Shown here: positions 1-8,483 of the stretch, in pieces | How positions within the stretch are numbered: position 1 is the stretch's first letter | Layout of the letters: every line of letters starts with the position of its first letter | Origin: Streptomyces sp. NBC_01429 | GTDB lineage: Bacteria; Actinomycetota; Actinomycetes; Streptomycetales; Streptomycetaceae | DNA length: 64,000 nucleotides | Direction of reading: 5' to 3' | NCBI RefSeq assembly: GCF_036231945.1 | Contig: NZ_CP109599.1 | Coordinates: 2,636,501-2,700,500, forward strand | Program-made: the position numbers and the translations under genes | Notes under the pieces: generated by a model | Databases searched by the model: none | What the model was told of the DNA's origin: nothing | The model's input: the letters and a program-made list of their open reading frames with translations, nothing else

Positions 1-1
1 C

Positions 2-688
2 ACCGTGTACGTACCGGAGGCCACCTCCCCCAAGAAGACCGAGCAGATCCGCGCCCACGGCGCCCGCCTGGAACGCGTCGCGGGCGATCGCGAGGCCACC
101 GCCCTGGCCGCCCGCGCCGCCGCCGGCGAACCGCACACCTTCTACGCGAGCCATGTCCACAACCCGTACTTCCTGCACGGCACGAAGACCTACGTCTACG
201 AGCTGTGGGAGGAGTACGGAGGCCGCCTCCCCGGGACGATCGTCGTACCGGTCGGCAATGGCACCCTGCTGCTCGGCGCCGCCCTCGCCGTGGCCGAGCT
301 GTACGGGAACGGCCTCATCACGGAACGCCCCGCGCTGGTGGCCGTCCAGACCGAGGCCGTCTCGCCCCTGGCAACGGCCTTCCACGCGGGCGCCGACGGG
401 CTTCTCCCGGCGCGGGGAGCCGCGCCCGCGCCCACCCTCGCCGAGGGCATCGCCATCCCGAACCCGCCGCGGGCGCGGCAGATCCTGCGCGCGGTCCGCG
501 CGTCCGGCGGCACCTTCCTGACCGTGACCGAGGACCAACTGCGCGCGGCGCAGCGGGACCTGGCCGCCCGCGGTCTCTTCGTGGAGTCGACGGGCGTCGC
601 CTGCTGGGCGGCCGTGCGCGACTGGACGGACGGCTCCGCGGTGGTACCGCTGTGCGGCGCGGGCGCGAAGACGGGGCTGAGCGCGTAG
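2..688 (+). CDS. PLP-dependent enzyme, threonine synthase/cysteate synthase-like (5' end outside window)
   Basis: The frame is open to the left edge of the window, so only the C-terminal part (about 228 residues) is present; the GTG at position 5 is internal. The segment V-Y-V-P-E-A-T-S-P-K-K near the start and the phosphate-binding loop P-V-G-N-G-T-L-L-L-G (about residues 83-92) are typical of fold-type II PLP enzymes such as threonine synthase and its paralogues. The catalytic lysine would lie upstream of the window. The ending V-E-S-T-G-V-A is also typical of the family. The precise substrate cannot be decided from this fragment. The stop codon lies inside the first unit of a three-copy 18-bp direct repeat. 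Confidence 0.75.
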   Translation, partial: TVYVPEATSPKKTEQIRAHGARLERVAGDREATALAARAAAGEPHTFYASHVHNPYFLHGTKTYVYELWEEYGGRLPGTIVVPVGNGTLLLGAALAVAELYGNGLITERPALVAVQTEAVSPLATAFHAGADGLLPARGAAPAPTLAEGIAIPNPPRARQILRAVRASGGTFLTVTEDQLRAAQRDLAARGLFVESTGVACWAAVRDWTDGSAVVPLCGAGAKTGLSA

Positions 689-726
689 GCGGGGCTGAGC
701 GCGTAGGCGGGGCTGAGCGCGTAGGC
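673..726. repeat. 18-bp direct repeat, three perfect copies
   Basis: The unit ggggctgagcgcgtaggc is repeated exactly three times without spacing (673-690, 691-708, 709-726), followed by gggg. The first copy encodes the last residues and the stop of the preceding gene; the others extend into the intergenic space. This looks like a slippage or unequal-crossover array that could vary in copy number between strains. Confidence 0.9.
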
Positions 727-823
727 GGGGAGCGGGAGGCGCGTCGCGCGGGCCGCCGGAATCAGCCGTTCACCACGCGCGCCCTGGCTGACCCGCCATG
801 GCTCCGTTCGTACGGTCCTGTGC

Positions 824-3514
824 GTGAGCCTCTCGCGTACGCGCCTTCTCGCCCCACTCGTCGCCGGCACGCTGATCACCGTGGTGCCACCGCTCTCGTA
901 CGCCGGAAGCCGGACGCCGGAGCCCGCCCACGCGCAGGCCCGCACCGACGCGCCCGCCCTCGTGTCCGAACCCGCACCCGAACCCGCACCCGAACCCGCC
1001 TGCGGAACGGAGTCCGGCCCCGGCTGGGCGCCCGCCGCGACCCGGATCGACCCCGCCGACAGCTACCACGCGTACACCGGCAACGGCTATCTCGGCACCC
1101 GCGTCCCGCCCACCGGCGCCGGTTACGCGGAGAGCGGCGCCGCCACCGGCTGGCCGCTGTTCACCCCGCGCTACGACGGCGCCTTCGCGGCCGGCCTGTA
1201 CGCGCACGAGCCGCGGACGACCGCCGACCGCCAGGTCATCGCCGCGCTGCCCGGCTGGACGGCCCTGGATGTGCGGGTGGGCGACGAGAGGTTGGGCGAC
1301 GGCGGCCGGATCTCCCGCTACCGCCAGAGCCTGCTGCTGCGCTGCGGAGTGGTCGTCACCAGCCTGCGCTGGACCACGGCCGACGGCCGCGTCACCGATC
1401 TGACGTACGAGGTCCTCACCGACCGCTCCGACCCGCACACCGGCGCCGTACGGCTGCGCCTCACCCCACGCTGGAGCGGCGAGGCGGCCGTGACGGGGGA
1501 GCTCGACTGGCGCGGGGCACGCCGTATCACCCGGACCGGCGGGACAAGTGCGGACGGCGGGGGCGGCGTCGCCACCTTCCGTACCGAAGGTACGGCGACG
1601 GCCGGCGCCATCGCCTCCGTCCTGCGGCCGTCCCCGAGGAGCGCGGGCGGCGCGTTCGCGGTCCGCGCGGACCGTACGTACACCTTCGAGAAGTACGTCG
1701 GTGTCGACACCGCCCTCACCTCCCCCGACCCCCGCGCCGCCGCCCTCGACGCGTCCCGGCGCGCCGCCGCGCGCGGCTGGCGGAACGTGTTCGCGGCCAA
1801 CGCGGCCGCCTGGGCGCCCCTCTGGGACGCCGATGTCGAGGTGGCGGGCCAGGAGCGGGAGCAGACCGAGCTGCGTGCGTGGCTGCGCTCCACGCGGTAC
1901 GGGCTGCTGACCGCCGCCCGCCCCGGCAGCGCCGACAGCATCGCGCCGACCGGGCTGAGCAGCGACAACTACGCGGGGCTGATCTTCTGGGACGCCGAGA
2001 TCTTCATGTTCCCCGGGCTGCTGGCCACCCGGCCGGAACTGGCGCGCGGTGTCGTCGAGTACCGCTACCGCACCCGCGGGGCGGCGGCCGAGAACGCCGC
2101 CAAGCTCGGCTTCAAGGGGCTGTTCTATCCGTGGACCAGCGGCGGCGAGGGCTACCTCTGGCCGGAGTGCCAGAGCTGGAACCCGCCGCACTGCGTCACG
2201 CAGAACCATCTCCAGAGCGATATCGCGCTCGCCGCCTGGCAGTACTACCTGGCCACCGGCGACCGCGACTGGCTGCGCGAGCGCGGCTGGCCGCTGATGC
2301 GCGGGATCGCGGAGTTCTGGACCTCCCGGGTGACCGCCAACGCGGACGGCAGCTACTCGGTCAAGGAGGTGGCGGGCCCCGACGAGTACAGCAACGGCGT
2401 CACCGACGCGGTCTTCACCAACGCGGGCGCCGCGACCGTCCTGCGCGACGCGGTGCGCGCCGCCGCGCTCGTCGGCGAACCGGCGCCCGCCGCGTGGACA
2501 CGGATCGCCGACCACCTCCGTATCCCCTACGACGCGCGGCGCAAGACCTATCTCCAGTACGCGGGATACGACGGCTCACGGATCAAGCAGGCGGACACCG
2601 TCCTGCTGACCTATCCGCTGGAGTGGCCGATGCCCGAGGGCGCGGCCGCCGCGACGCTCGACTACTACGCGGAGCGCACCGACCCGGACGGGCCCGCGAT
2701 GACCGACGCGATCCACGCGATCGACGCGGCGGCCATCGGGGAACCGGGCTGCTCGACGTACACGTATCTCCAGCGGGCCGTCCGGCCCTTCGCGCGCGGG
2801 CCGTTCGCGCTCTTCTCCGAGGCGCGCGGCGACAAGGCGGGCGCGGACGACCCCCTGTCCGGCTCGCCCGCGCAGGACTTCCTGACCGGGAAGGGCGGCT
2901 TCCTCCAGGTCTTCACGCACGGCCTGACGGGCCTGCGGCCGCGGGAGGACGGCGTACGGCTCGATCCCACGCTGCCGCCCCAGCTGGCGCGTGGGGTGAC
3001 GCTGCGGGGGCTGCGCTGGCAGGGGCGCACGTACGACGTCGCGATCGGCGCGCGGGAGACGACGGTACGGCTCACCGCGGGCGACCCCTTCACGGTGCAC
3101 ACCCCGAGCGGCGCGCAGCTCCTGACCTCCACCCTCACGCTCCCCACCCGCCGCCCCGACCTCACCCCGACGGACGACGCGGCCCGCTGCCGCCCGGCGA
3201 GCGCCACCTCGGAGGAGCCCGGCCTGTACGCGTCCGCCGCGGTGGACGGCAGCCCGGCGACGGCCTGGACCCCCTCGGACGCCACGGCCGCCCTCACGGT
3301 CGACCTGGGCCCCACGACCCGGGTCGCCTCGGTCACCCCCCGCTGGACGGACCCGCGCCCGGCGTCGTACGAGATCGAGACCTCCACGGACGCGGCGCAC
3401 TGGCACCCCTTCAAGCCGGGCGCTGACGCCCGCCTGGTACGGGTGACGGTCCGCGCGCCGGAAGGCCGGCAGCGCTCGGGGATCAGCGAACTGACGGTAC
3501 GGAAAGAAGAATGA
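824..3514 (+). CDS. secreted GH65 glycoside hydrolase, acid trehalase-like, with C-terminal discoidin-like domain
   Basis: The protein has 896 residues. The first ~27 residues form a signal peptide, followed by a Pro/Glu repeat linker (E-P-A-P-E-P-A-P). The body matches glycoside hydrolase family 65, whose members hydrolyse or phosphorolyse alpha-glucosides such as trehalose and maltose. The motif G-P-D-E-Y near residue 521 carries the family's general-acid Glu. Because the protein is exported, hydrolysis of extracellular trehalose (acid trehalase type) is more likely than phosphorolysis. Residues ~785-896 resemble an F5/8-type C (CBM32-like) domain, probably for carbohydrate binding. The start is GTG; there is no strong ribosome binding site. 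It converges with the membrane protein gene at 3551-3886. GH65 membership is secure; the substrate is inferred. Confidence 0.82.
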   Translation: MSLSRTRLLAPLVAGTLITVVPPLSYAGSRTPEPAHAQARTDAPALVSEPAPEPAPEPACGTESGPGWAPAATRIDPADSYHAYTGNGYLGTRVPPTGAGYAESGAATGWPLFTPRYDGAFAAGLYAHEPRTTADRQVIAALPGWTALDVRVGDERLGDGGRISRYRQSLLLRCGVVVTSLRWTTADGRVTDLTYEVLTDRSDPHTGAVRLRLTPRWSGEAAVTGELDWRGARRITRTGGTSADGGGGVATFRTEGTATAGAIASVLRPSPRSAGGAFAVRADRTYTFEKYVGVDTALTSPDPRAAALDASRRAAARGWRNVFAANAAAWAPLWDADVEVAGQEREQTELRAWLRSTRYGLLTAARPGSADSIAPTGLSSDNYAGLIFWDAEIFMFPGLLATRPELARGVVEYRYRTRGAAAENAAKLGFKGLFYPWTSGGEGYLWPECQSWNPPHCVTQNHLQSDIALAAWQYYLATGDRDWLRERGWPLMRGIAEFWTSRVTANADGSYSVKEVAGPDEYSNGVTDAVFTNAGAATVLRDAVRAAALVGEPAPAAWTRIADHLRIPYDARRKTYLQYAGYDGSRIKQADTVLLTYPLEWPMPEGAAAATLDYYAERTDPDGPAMTDAIHAIDAAAIGEPGCSTYTYLQRAVRPFARGPFALFSEARGDKAGADDPLSGSPAQDFLTGKGGFLQVFTHGLTGLRPREDGVRLDPTLPPQLARGVTLRGLRWQGRTYDVAIGARETTVRLTAGDPFTVHTPSGAQLLTSTLTLPTRRPDLTPTDDAARCRPASATSEEPGLYASAAVDGSPATAWTPSDATAALTVDLGPTTRVASVTPRWTDPRPASYEIETSTDAAHWHPFKPGADARLVRVTVRAPEGRQRSGISELTVRKEE

Positions 3515-3550
3515 CCGGGCGGAGACCGACCGCGTGGAAGGAGAACCGGC

Positions 3551-3886
3551 TCACAACGGCCCCTCCTGGCGGGGGACCGTCGCGGTCCGGGACTCCAGCC
3601 ACTGCGTACTGCCCCAAGCGCCGAGGACCAGCACCCCCACCACCGCCAGCGCCGCGACACCTTCGCGCCACCGCAGCACCCCGGCGACGAGCGCCCAGAC
3701 CGCCAGGGCGAGCGCGGGCATCCCGAACAGCATCAGGGGCAGCTCGATCCAGAGCAGGCTGAAATCCTTCCCCTCCCCCTCAAAATCACCACGCAACCCC
3801 GGCGCCGCCCCCAGCCCCCACACCACAAACCCCACAGTGGCGCCGCCCAGCACGGCGAAAACAGCGGCCCACCCACGCGTCTCCAT
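3551..3886 (-). CDS. small membrane protein of unknown function
   Basis: 111 residues beginning M-E-T-R-G-W-A-A. Three hydrophobic stretches are visible (about residues 5-25, 47-72 and 82-98), so it is probably an integral membrane protein with a short soluble loop after the first helix. I chose the ATG at 3886 because the hydrophobic N-terminus follows directly and upstream in-frame codons lie in the promoter region of the divergent toxin-antitoxin operon. I do not recognise a family. It is convergent with the GH65 gene (37-bp gap), and the DNA shows normal streptomycete codon use on this strand. Confidence 0.6.
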   Translation of the reverse strand: METRGWAAVFAVLGGATVGFVVWGLGAAPGLRGDFEGEGKDFSLLWIELPLMLFGMPALALAVWALVAGVLRWREGVAALAVVGVLVLGAWGSTQWLESRTATVPRQEGPL

Positions 3887-3951
3887 ACCCCGAGGGACGC
3901 GGGGGGACGACGAGGCGGTTCCGGAAGGCCCAGCGAGATGGCACCACATCA

Positions 3952-3968
3952 CCATTGTGTACACATGG
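3952..3968. promoter_or_regulatory. palindromic operator candidate upstream of the antitoxin gene
   Basis: Two nested palindromes overlap here: TGTGTACACA (3956-3965) and CCAT...ATGG centred on 3960 (3952-3968). They lie 23-39 bp upstream of the antitoxin ATG. Phd/YefM antitoxins normally repress their own operon by binding such palindromes, so this is a reasonable autoregulatory site. It is seen in sequence; binding is inferred. Confidence 0.5.
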
Positions 3969-3990
3969 AACATCCGGCACCTTTGTGCGC

Positions 3991-4257
3991 ATGACGCAGA
4001 TGCCCATAGAGTCCATCCGCGACGTCCGCGCGCACCTTGCCGAAGCCGTCGAGCGGGCCGACCGCGACGACCAGCCCACCGTGATCACGCGACGAGGAAG
4101 AGAAGTCGCCGCCGTCGTCTCGATCGGTGTCCTGCGCAAATACCAGCAGTGGGAAGAGCGCGAGATCAATCGCATCATCGACGAGCGGATGGCCAACCGC
4201 TCGACCGGCGTCCCCATCGAGGACGTCATGAAGGAGACCCTGGCGCGCAGTGAGTGA
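3991..4257 (+). CDS. Phd/YefM-family antitoxin
   Basis: 88 residues from the ATG at 3991 (M-T-Q-M-P-I-E-S-I-R-D-V-R-A-H-L). The pattern of an N-terminal 'I-x-x-x-R-x-x-L' DNA-binding segment, then P-T-V-I-T-R-R-G-R-E-V-A-A-V-V-S, is the hallmark of the Phd/YefM fold. The C-terminal half is helical and charged and would wrap around the toxin. Its end overlaps the toxin start by 8 nt, so the two are translationally coupled. A longer in-frame start at 3955 exists but would lie inside the operator palindrome. Confidence 0.85.
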   Translation: MTQMPIESIRDVRAHLAEAVERADRDDQPTVITRRGREVAAVVSIGVLRKYQQWEEREINRIIDERMANRSTGVPIEDVMKETLARSE

Positions 4258-4513
4258 GTACCTCACCGTCTTCCGGCCCGAGGCGCGGGACGAGCTCCCG
4301 AAAGTCCCCCGCGACGTGGCGCTGCGCATCCTGGCCATGCTCACGGAACTGGAGAGTGCCCCGCTCGGATTCAGCACCACGGCGCTCGTGTCCCAACCCG
4401 ACCGCCGCCGCCTCCGGGTCGGCGACTACCGCGTCATCTACACCATCGACAACGGTGAGCTGGTCGTACGGGCCATTCATGTCGGACACCGCTCCACGGT
4501 CTACGAGACGTAG
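4250..4513 (+). CDS. RelE/ParE-family toxin
   Basis: 87 residues starting at GTG 4250, overlapping the antitoxin by 8 nt. The sequence Y-L-T-V-F-R-P-E-A-R-D-E-L then R-R-R-L-R-V-G-D-Y-R-V-I-Y-T-I-D ending in V-G-H-R-S-T-V-Y is the classic RelE-fold pattern (ribosome-dependent mRNA interferase or, in ParE, a gyrase poison). The G-D-Y-R-V-I-Y strand and the terminal H-R-x-x-x-Y are the conserved elements. The pair lies just outside the left ychF 3'-end repeat. Confidence 0.87.
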   Translation: MSEYLTVFRPEARDELPKVPRDVALRILAMLTELESAPLGFSTTALVSQPDRRRLRVGDYRVIYTIDNGELVVRAIHVGHRSTVYET

Positions 4514-4588
4514 AAATCCCGTCCACCGTTCGCCCTGCGCCGCCCCCCGTCTCCCCCCCCCCGTCTCCTCCCGGTACGGAAGAACTCA

Positions 4589-4691
4589 GGGCCCACCCCC
4601 GAGGAGGTGGACCCCATCCGACCTGCGTGTTTCCCAGATCAGCAAGATGACGCCAGGCCGCCCGTCACACGTTGAAGCGGAACTCCACCAC
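4589..4691. repeat. left copy of duplicated ychF 3' end plus terminator (candidate attachment site)
   Basis: This segment is a diverged direct repeat of 8408-8510. On the minus strand its last part reads the end of YchF (V-E-F-R-F-N-V then a stop). A 20-bp core, ttgaagcggaactccaccac at 4672-4691, is identical to 8491-8510. Flanking bases are roughly 70% alike, including gacctgc, the cagatca block and a preceding hairpin (4589-4614) whose stem sequence differs but whose shape is kept. This is what remains when an element integrates into the 3' end of a gene and supplies a replacement end. Confidence 0.75.
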
Positions 4692-4720
4692 AAGCCCTTG
4701 ACCTGCAGAAATATGGGCGT

Positions 4721-4741
4721 ATCCCAGCACCATCCCAGCAC
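4721..4741. repeat. two direct copies of atcccagcac near the left island end
   Basis: Copies at 4721-4730 and 4732-4741, 11 bp apart. The same decamer occurs at 8385-8394 with a near copy (atctcagcac) at 8360-8369, near the right end. Paired short direct repeats beside a core repeat could be arm-type binding sites of a tyrosine recombinase. This is a sequence observation; the role is inferred. Confidence 0.4.
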
Positions 4742-5208
4742 CGGATGCGCGACGAAGTACAAGAAGATCCAGGGGCGCCAAAATTACACATCAGCCAACG
4801 CGCCGATGCGGGCCGCGCATCATTTCTGTTGACCCCGCCAAGTTCGATTTCCACTCGATGGACTACTACCGGGTGGTCGGTGAGGACCAGCTCGCGCACG
4901 CTCGCCGAGGAGGTCCGCAGGCGGGTACGGATTCGACGGGAGCGAGCGCTCGCCGATGCGCAACGCAGAAGCCCGCGTCGCCCTCGGATTGGCGGCAGCG
5001 GGTGAGAGCGACTTGGACAGGCCCTCACCATGGGAGTGCCTGCACTCCAAGGCGACCGGAAATCGGTGCCGCTCATCATGACCAGCCGCGAACTCACTGC
5101 CGAAATGAGGCGCCGATCCAGCCGGAACCAGGGGCACGGGACTACCTCGGGCGCCTCCATGCGCTTGGGCAGGAGAAACCCGGCTTCCTGCCGCAGTGAT
5201 CTCCGTGG

Positions 5209-5808
5209 TCAAGGTTCGACAGGCCAGAGGCGGCGCATCAACCGCCTCTGGTGTCGACGATGCCGTAATGCGGTGCCGTTCAGGTGCGCTTGGGCTTCGA
5301 GCGTGAACCTGTGGATGGCGCCCTCAAGCCGACGACACTCGTCGTGAACTGCCATCGGCCGCCCATGGATTCGAGACATCGTGCCTTGATGTTCCGGCGT
5401 CGCTGTCAGGAGCACGCGCGTCGATTTGGCGTGTTGGTCGATGAGGAGGGCGGCATAGGCGAGCTCGTCAGGTCCTTCAAGAAACACCAAGGCGGCTGGT
5501 TCGTCCAAAGGATTAGCTCGGGCGGTGGCTGCGATCGCCTCGCGCCGCTGCTCCTCCTCTGCAGGGCTAAGCGGCTCGCCGGCAGCGCGCGCCAGTTGTA
5601 TCTCCGTGGCGTGAGCGAGAGCCTCCGCAATGTCCGCCTTGTGCCGCAGGGAAGCTGCGAGAAATGCGGCGTAGACCTCGCGCTGTTGCTGGCGGCGGAC
5701 AGCGTCCACGCTCCCGCGCCCCTGGGCGCTCCCCGCGGCGTAGGCCGCTGCGGCGGCCAAAATGGCGGTGGGGGTGGTGATGAGCGCGGCTGTGACGGCG
5801 GGATCCAT
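5209..5808 (-). CDS. hypothetical protein with one N-terminal membrane segment
   Basis: 199 residues from the ATG that gives M-D-P-A-V-T-A-A-L-I-T-T-P. A single Ala-rich hydrophobic helix (about residues 4-26) is followed by a long, mostly helical soluble region rich in Ala, Glu, Gln and Arg. Membrane-anchored helical proteins of this shape are common in Streptomyces and often sit on accessory elements; no enzymatic motif is visible and I cannot assign a function. An upstream in-frame start at 5850 is possible but the hydrophobic start at 5808 fits better. It lies inside the ychF-bounded island. Confidence 0.55.
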   Translation of the reverse strand: MDPAVTAALITTPTAILAAAAAYAAGSAQGRGSVDAVRRQQQREVYAAFLAASLRHKADIAEALAHATEIQLARAAGEPLSPAEEEQRREAIAATARANPLDEPAALVFLEGPDELAYAALLIDQHAKSTRVLLTATPEHQGTMSRIHGRPMAVHDECRRLEGAIHRFTLEAQAHLNGTALRHRRHQRRLMRRLWPVEP

Positions 5809-6131
5809 GACAGGTGATGATGCCGCACGGCCATGGCCATGGGGAAACACGCTCAGAGCCCCATGGAAGAGGTTCGATCGGGCCGTCTGTGGGCCGTGCG
5901 AGGGCGGCCGACGACAGACCGGTCGGCCGATAGCTGACCCCGGGTTCCTCTATCGAGTCTTCCTGACGCGGGAGACGGTCGCATCAGTCCCAAAAGAACA
6001 GTTCTCGCCGTTAGCGCGCCTTCCGGTACCTCTCATCCGAACGAGGGGTCCTCTCAGCAGCCGCGAATTACCGCAGGGGCAGAGGGCATTGTCGCCGAGG
6101 GCAGCGTGCCCGGGGAACGGCGGGAGGCTAC
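5809..6131. other. 323-bp divergent intergenic region
   Basis: This lies between the membrane protein gene (minus) and the frameshifted gene (plus). I see no gene, RNA or strong hairpin. A plausible ribosome binding site (gggagg) lies ~7 nt before the ATG at 6132. The lower GC bias fits with island DNA. Confidence 0.4.
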
Positions 6132-7451
6132 ATGGAACAGGCCCTCAATGAGCGGCAACAGGCCGTGCTCGACTGGGTGGGCCAGGGTGTCCCAACGGGG
6201 TCTGGCCGGACAGCACGTACAAGACCAGCGGACAGGCCCTGCAGAACCGAGGGTTCATCAAAGTCACCAGACGCCGCGGGCATTGGAGCGCCCACCTCAC
6301 CGAGAAAGGGCGGCTGCGTCTCACCGAGCGCGGCATTCAACCCGTCGAGCAAAGCACCCGACCACCGGAACGGCCCGCTCGAAAACCGGCGCCGCCACAC
6401 CCCAGAGCCGCCCCGAAGGCCCGCACGAACTACGCGGACCAACTACGCGAAGAACTGGCCGCAAACGATGGCTGTCTCATCAAGCCCATCGAATCCGGCC
6501 CGCATGCGGTGAATTGGGCGTCACGGGTCAACGCCGCCCGCAAGTCCGGCAAGATCCCACACACGCAGGAACTCCACGGATACCGCACCCACCGCGGCTA
6601 CGAAATCAAGCTGGTCGACATCCCTGCCTGGCGCCTCGCGGAACTCACCCCGCTCCATGTGCCGGCCAGGCTCACCAAACCCCTGCAGAGCCGAGCCCTG
6701 CGCATCACCCAAGCCCTCATCACCACCACCGAAGCACAAGGCCACAAGGCAGCGCACGGAACCACACAGGGCGCTCCCCCACCCCATCGGCGCCGCAAGG
6801 CTCCACCGCACTTCTCCATCACTGCCCAAGGCGAAAGCGTCGGATTCCTCGTCCTTCAAGAACAAGATCGCAGCGAACACGTCCCCACCGACAAGGAACT
6901 CGCCGACGCCAAGAAGTACTCATGGATGCGCATCGCCCGCTTCGACTACACCCCCTCCAGCCGCCTGCGATTCATTCTCCGCGGCGGCAGCCCGCACCGC
7001 GCCGGCGAATGGACCGACCTCCCCGACCGGCCTCTGGAAGAACAACTCGTCGAGATCGTGCAAGAGGTCGGCCTCCGCGGCGAAGCCGCGGAGCGTAAAC
7101 GCCTTGCAGACCAGCAAGCCAGAGAGATACAGCACCAGCGCTGGGAAGCCGCCATGCAGGAAGCCCACGCCGCCTACGCCCACGCCTACCGCGTCAAACA
7201 CCTTGGAGAACAGGCAGCCGCCTGGCACCAGGCCAGCCGACTGACCAGCAGTACGCCACCACGCCACATCACTGCCGCCCGGGCAGGAGCAGACCGAGAT
7301 CGAGACGTGGCTCGCGTTCACGGACACGCACCTCCAACGCCTCACCGAATCGGTCTCAGCGCCGAAACTGCCCACGCCGCCGAAGCCCAGCGGCGACGAC
7401 CTCAAGCCCTTTCTCGGCCACTGGAGCCCCTACGGGCCCCGCTCCTACTGA
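6132..7451 (+). pseudogene. island gene of unknown function broken by two compensating frameshifts
   Basis: The start M-E-Q-A-L-N-E-R-Q-Q-A-V-L-D-W-V-G (frame of 6132) continues, after a shift near 6188-6193, in the frame of 6194 as N-G-V-W-P-D-S-T-Y-K-T-S-G. That frame runs, with no start codon of its own before 6509, through a long charged region. A second shift near 7243-7260 returns to the first frame, which ends in G-H-W-S-P-Y-G-P-R-S-Y and a TGA at 7449-7451. The first shift is equivalent to one lost base and the second to one gained base, so the total length is conserved. The N-terminal ~60 residues look like a winged-helix fold; the rest is not recognised. Either a pseudogene or two sequencing errors. 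Confidence 0.7.
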
Positions 7452-7510
7452 GCCTTGGCTCCACCCGCAACCTACGGAATCACCGAGAGACGGAAGAGCG
7501 GCAACATAGC

Positions 7511-7545
7511 GGCGGATCGCCGGTTACGGAAACCGGCGATCCGCC
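7511..7545. terminator. bidirectional hairpin terminator
   Basis: A perfect 15-bp inverted repeat (7511-7525 and 7531-7545) with a 5-nt loop lies between the frameshifted gene (plus, ending 7451) and the PIN toxin gene (minus, ending 7600). The position between convergent genes and the stem strength suit a terminator for both. Confidence 0.7.
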
Positions 7546-7599
7546 GAATACTGATGGCTCCGTCCCAACCGTCGAAAGGCAGAAAGCGGACCTGGGAAC

Positions 7600-8013
7600 T
7601 CACACCGCCACGAGCCGGACCCGATCGCCGCAGAGCTTGGTCATGTCGTCGATATCGGAGGTCAGCATGACCACGGGGCGGTGCTGTCGCAGCGCGGCCT
7701 CGGCGACGGCCGCATCGATCGCGTACTTGTGTCCGTGCAACCCGGCATTCATCAGCAGCTTCGAGGCCGCCCTCGCCTCTTCGTCACCGACCGGGACGAC
7801 CCGCAGCCCGGAAAGCACCCAGTTCAGGCGGGACTTGTTCGTACGGGCATGGACGGCCTCGATGATGGTGAGCGCACTGATCACGACCTCCATGCCGCGC
7901 GAGCGCGCCTCAGCGACCAGAGCCACCACCTGCTCGTCGTCGGCAAGCAGCTTCGAGAGCCCTTCGCCGTCGAGGACCAGCGTTCCCTCATGACTCAGCC
8001 TGCGGCGGGCCAC
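7600..8013 (-). CDS. PIN-domain toxin (VapC-like)
   Basis: 137 residues from GTG 8013. The N-terminal strand L-V-L-D-G-E-G-L-S-K-L-L carries the first PIN acidic residue, I-I-E-A-V the second, A-I-D-A-A-V-A-E the third and T-S-D-I-D-D-M the fourth. This is the metal-binding quartet of PIN ribonucleases, which as VapC toxins cleave tRNA, rRNA or mRNA. Its start overlaps the upstream antitoxin gene by 19 nt, as expected for a coupled toxin-antitoxin operon. It is the island gene pair closest to ychF. Confidence 0.85.
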   Translation of the reverse strand: MARRRLSHEGTLVLDGEGLSKLLADDEQVVALVAEARSRGMEVVISALTIIEAVHARTNKSRLNWVLSGLRVVPVGDEEARAASKLLMNAGLHGHKYAIDAAVAEAALRQHRPVVMLTSDIDDMTKLCGDRVRLVAV

Positions 8014-8279
8014 TCGGCCTCCTCGGCGAACACCTCGTCGAAGACCTTCCGCGCCCGCTGACGAGCCGGCTCGGAGACCGGCCCCTTCCGGCTCTCGTAG
8101 TCCGCCAGGTACTCGTCCAGGACCTGCCCGCGCAGCTCACGCTCGACCGCCTCGGCGATGAACGCGGAGAACTCCCGCTTCCCCACCCGCGCCCGGATCG
8201 CCTCCGCAGTCCCCTCCGGCAGCGACAGGCTCACCCGCGTCGACGGGCCTTCCCCGATGCTGTACGTCGTCTCAGCCAT
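7995..8279 (-). CDS. RHH-type antitoxin partner of the PIN toxin (VapB-like)
   Basis: 94 residues from the ATG at 8279 (M-A-E-T-T-Y-S-I-G). The segment T-R-V-S-L-S-L-P-E-G-T-A-E-A-I-R-A-R-V has the beta strand and first helix of a ribbon-helix-helix DNA-binding fold. It is followed by E-F-S-A-F-I-A-E-A-V-E-R-E-L and a helical C-terminal tail suited to toxin binding. A longer in-frame start at 8381 would run through AT-richer promoter-like DNA and is less likely. Its stop lies inside the toxin gene start. Confidence 0.82.
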   Translation of the reverse strand: MAETTYSIGEGPSTRVSLSLPEGTAEAIRARVGKREFSAFIAEAVERELRGQVLDEYLADYESRKGPVSEPARQRARKVFDEVFAEEAEWPAAG

Positions 8280-8407
8280 GCCCCCGATTGTGTCAAACGA
8301 GTAGGAAAAGCGCCACGCCCGCACTACCTTCACACTCGGCCAGCGCCCTGCCCGCACAAATCTCAGCACGGGCTTCCTCATCCCATCCCAGCACGGGAAT
8401 ACGCCAA

Positions 8408-8483
8408 GGGCCCGACTCTAAAGAGTCGGACCCTCTCTGACCTGCACGTTTGCCAGATCATCGAAGTGGCGCTAAGTCACCCG

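Larger units (their letters stand above)
4514..5208. other. 695 bp without a convincing gene; contains the left ychF-end repeat
   Basis: No open frame here shows both streptomycete codon bias and a recognisable protein. The stretch contains a C-rich tract after the toxin gene, a hairpin (4589-4614), the displaced 3' end of ychF (to 4691), two copies of atcccagcac (4721-4730 and 4732-4741) and then less GC-biased DNA with short frames on both strands. It may hold degraded genes of the island. Confidence 0.5.

Noticed and set aside
205..3426. A very long plus-strand frame (over 1,000 codons) across the first two genes
   Set aside because: It is rich in Arg/Gly/Pro and lies out of frame with the GH65 gene; such frames arise from third-position GC bias opposite or beside real genes.
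4745..5199. Short frames on both strands in the left part of the island
   Set aside because: No recognisable protein and no consistent codon bias; better described as degraded or noncoding DNA.
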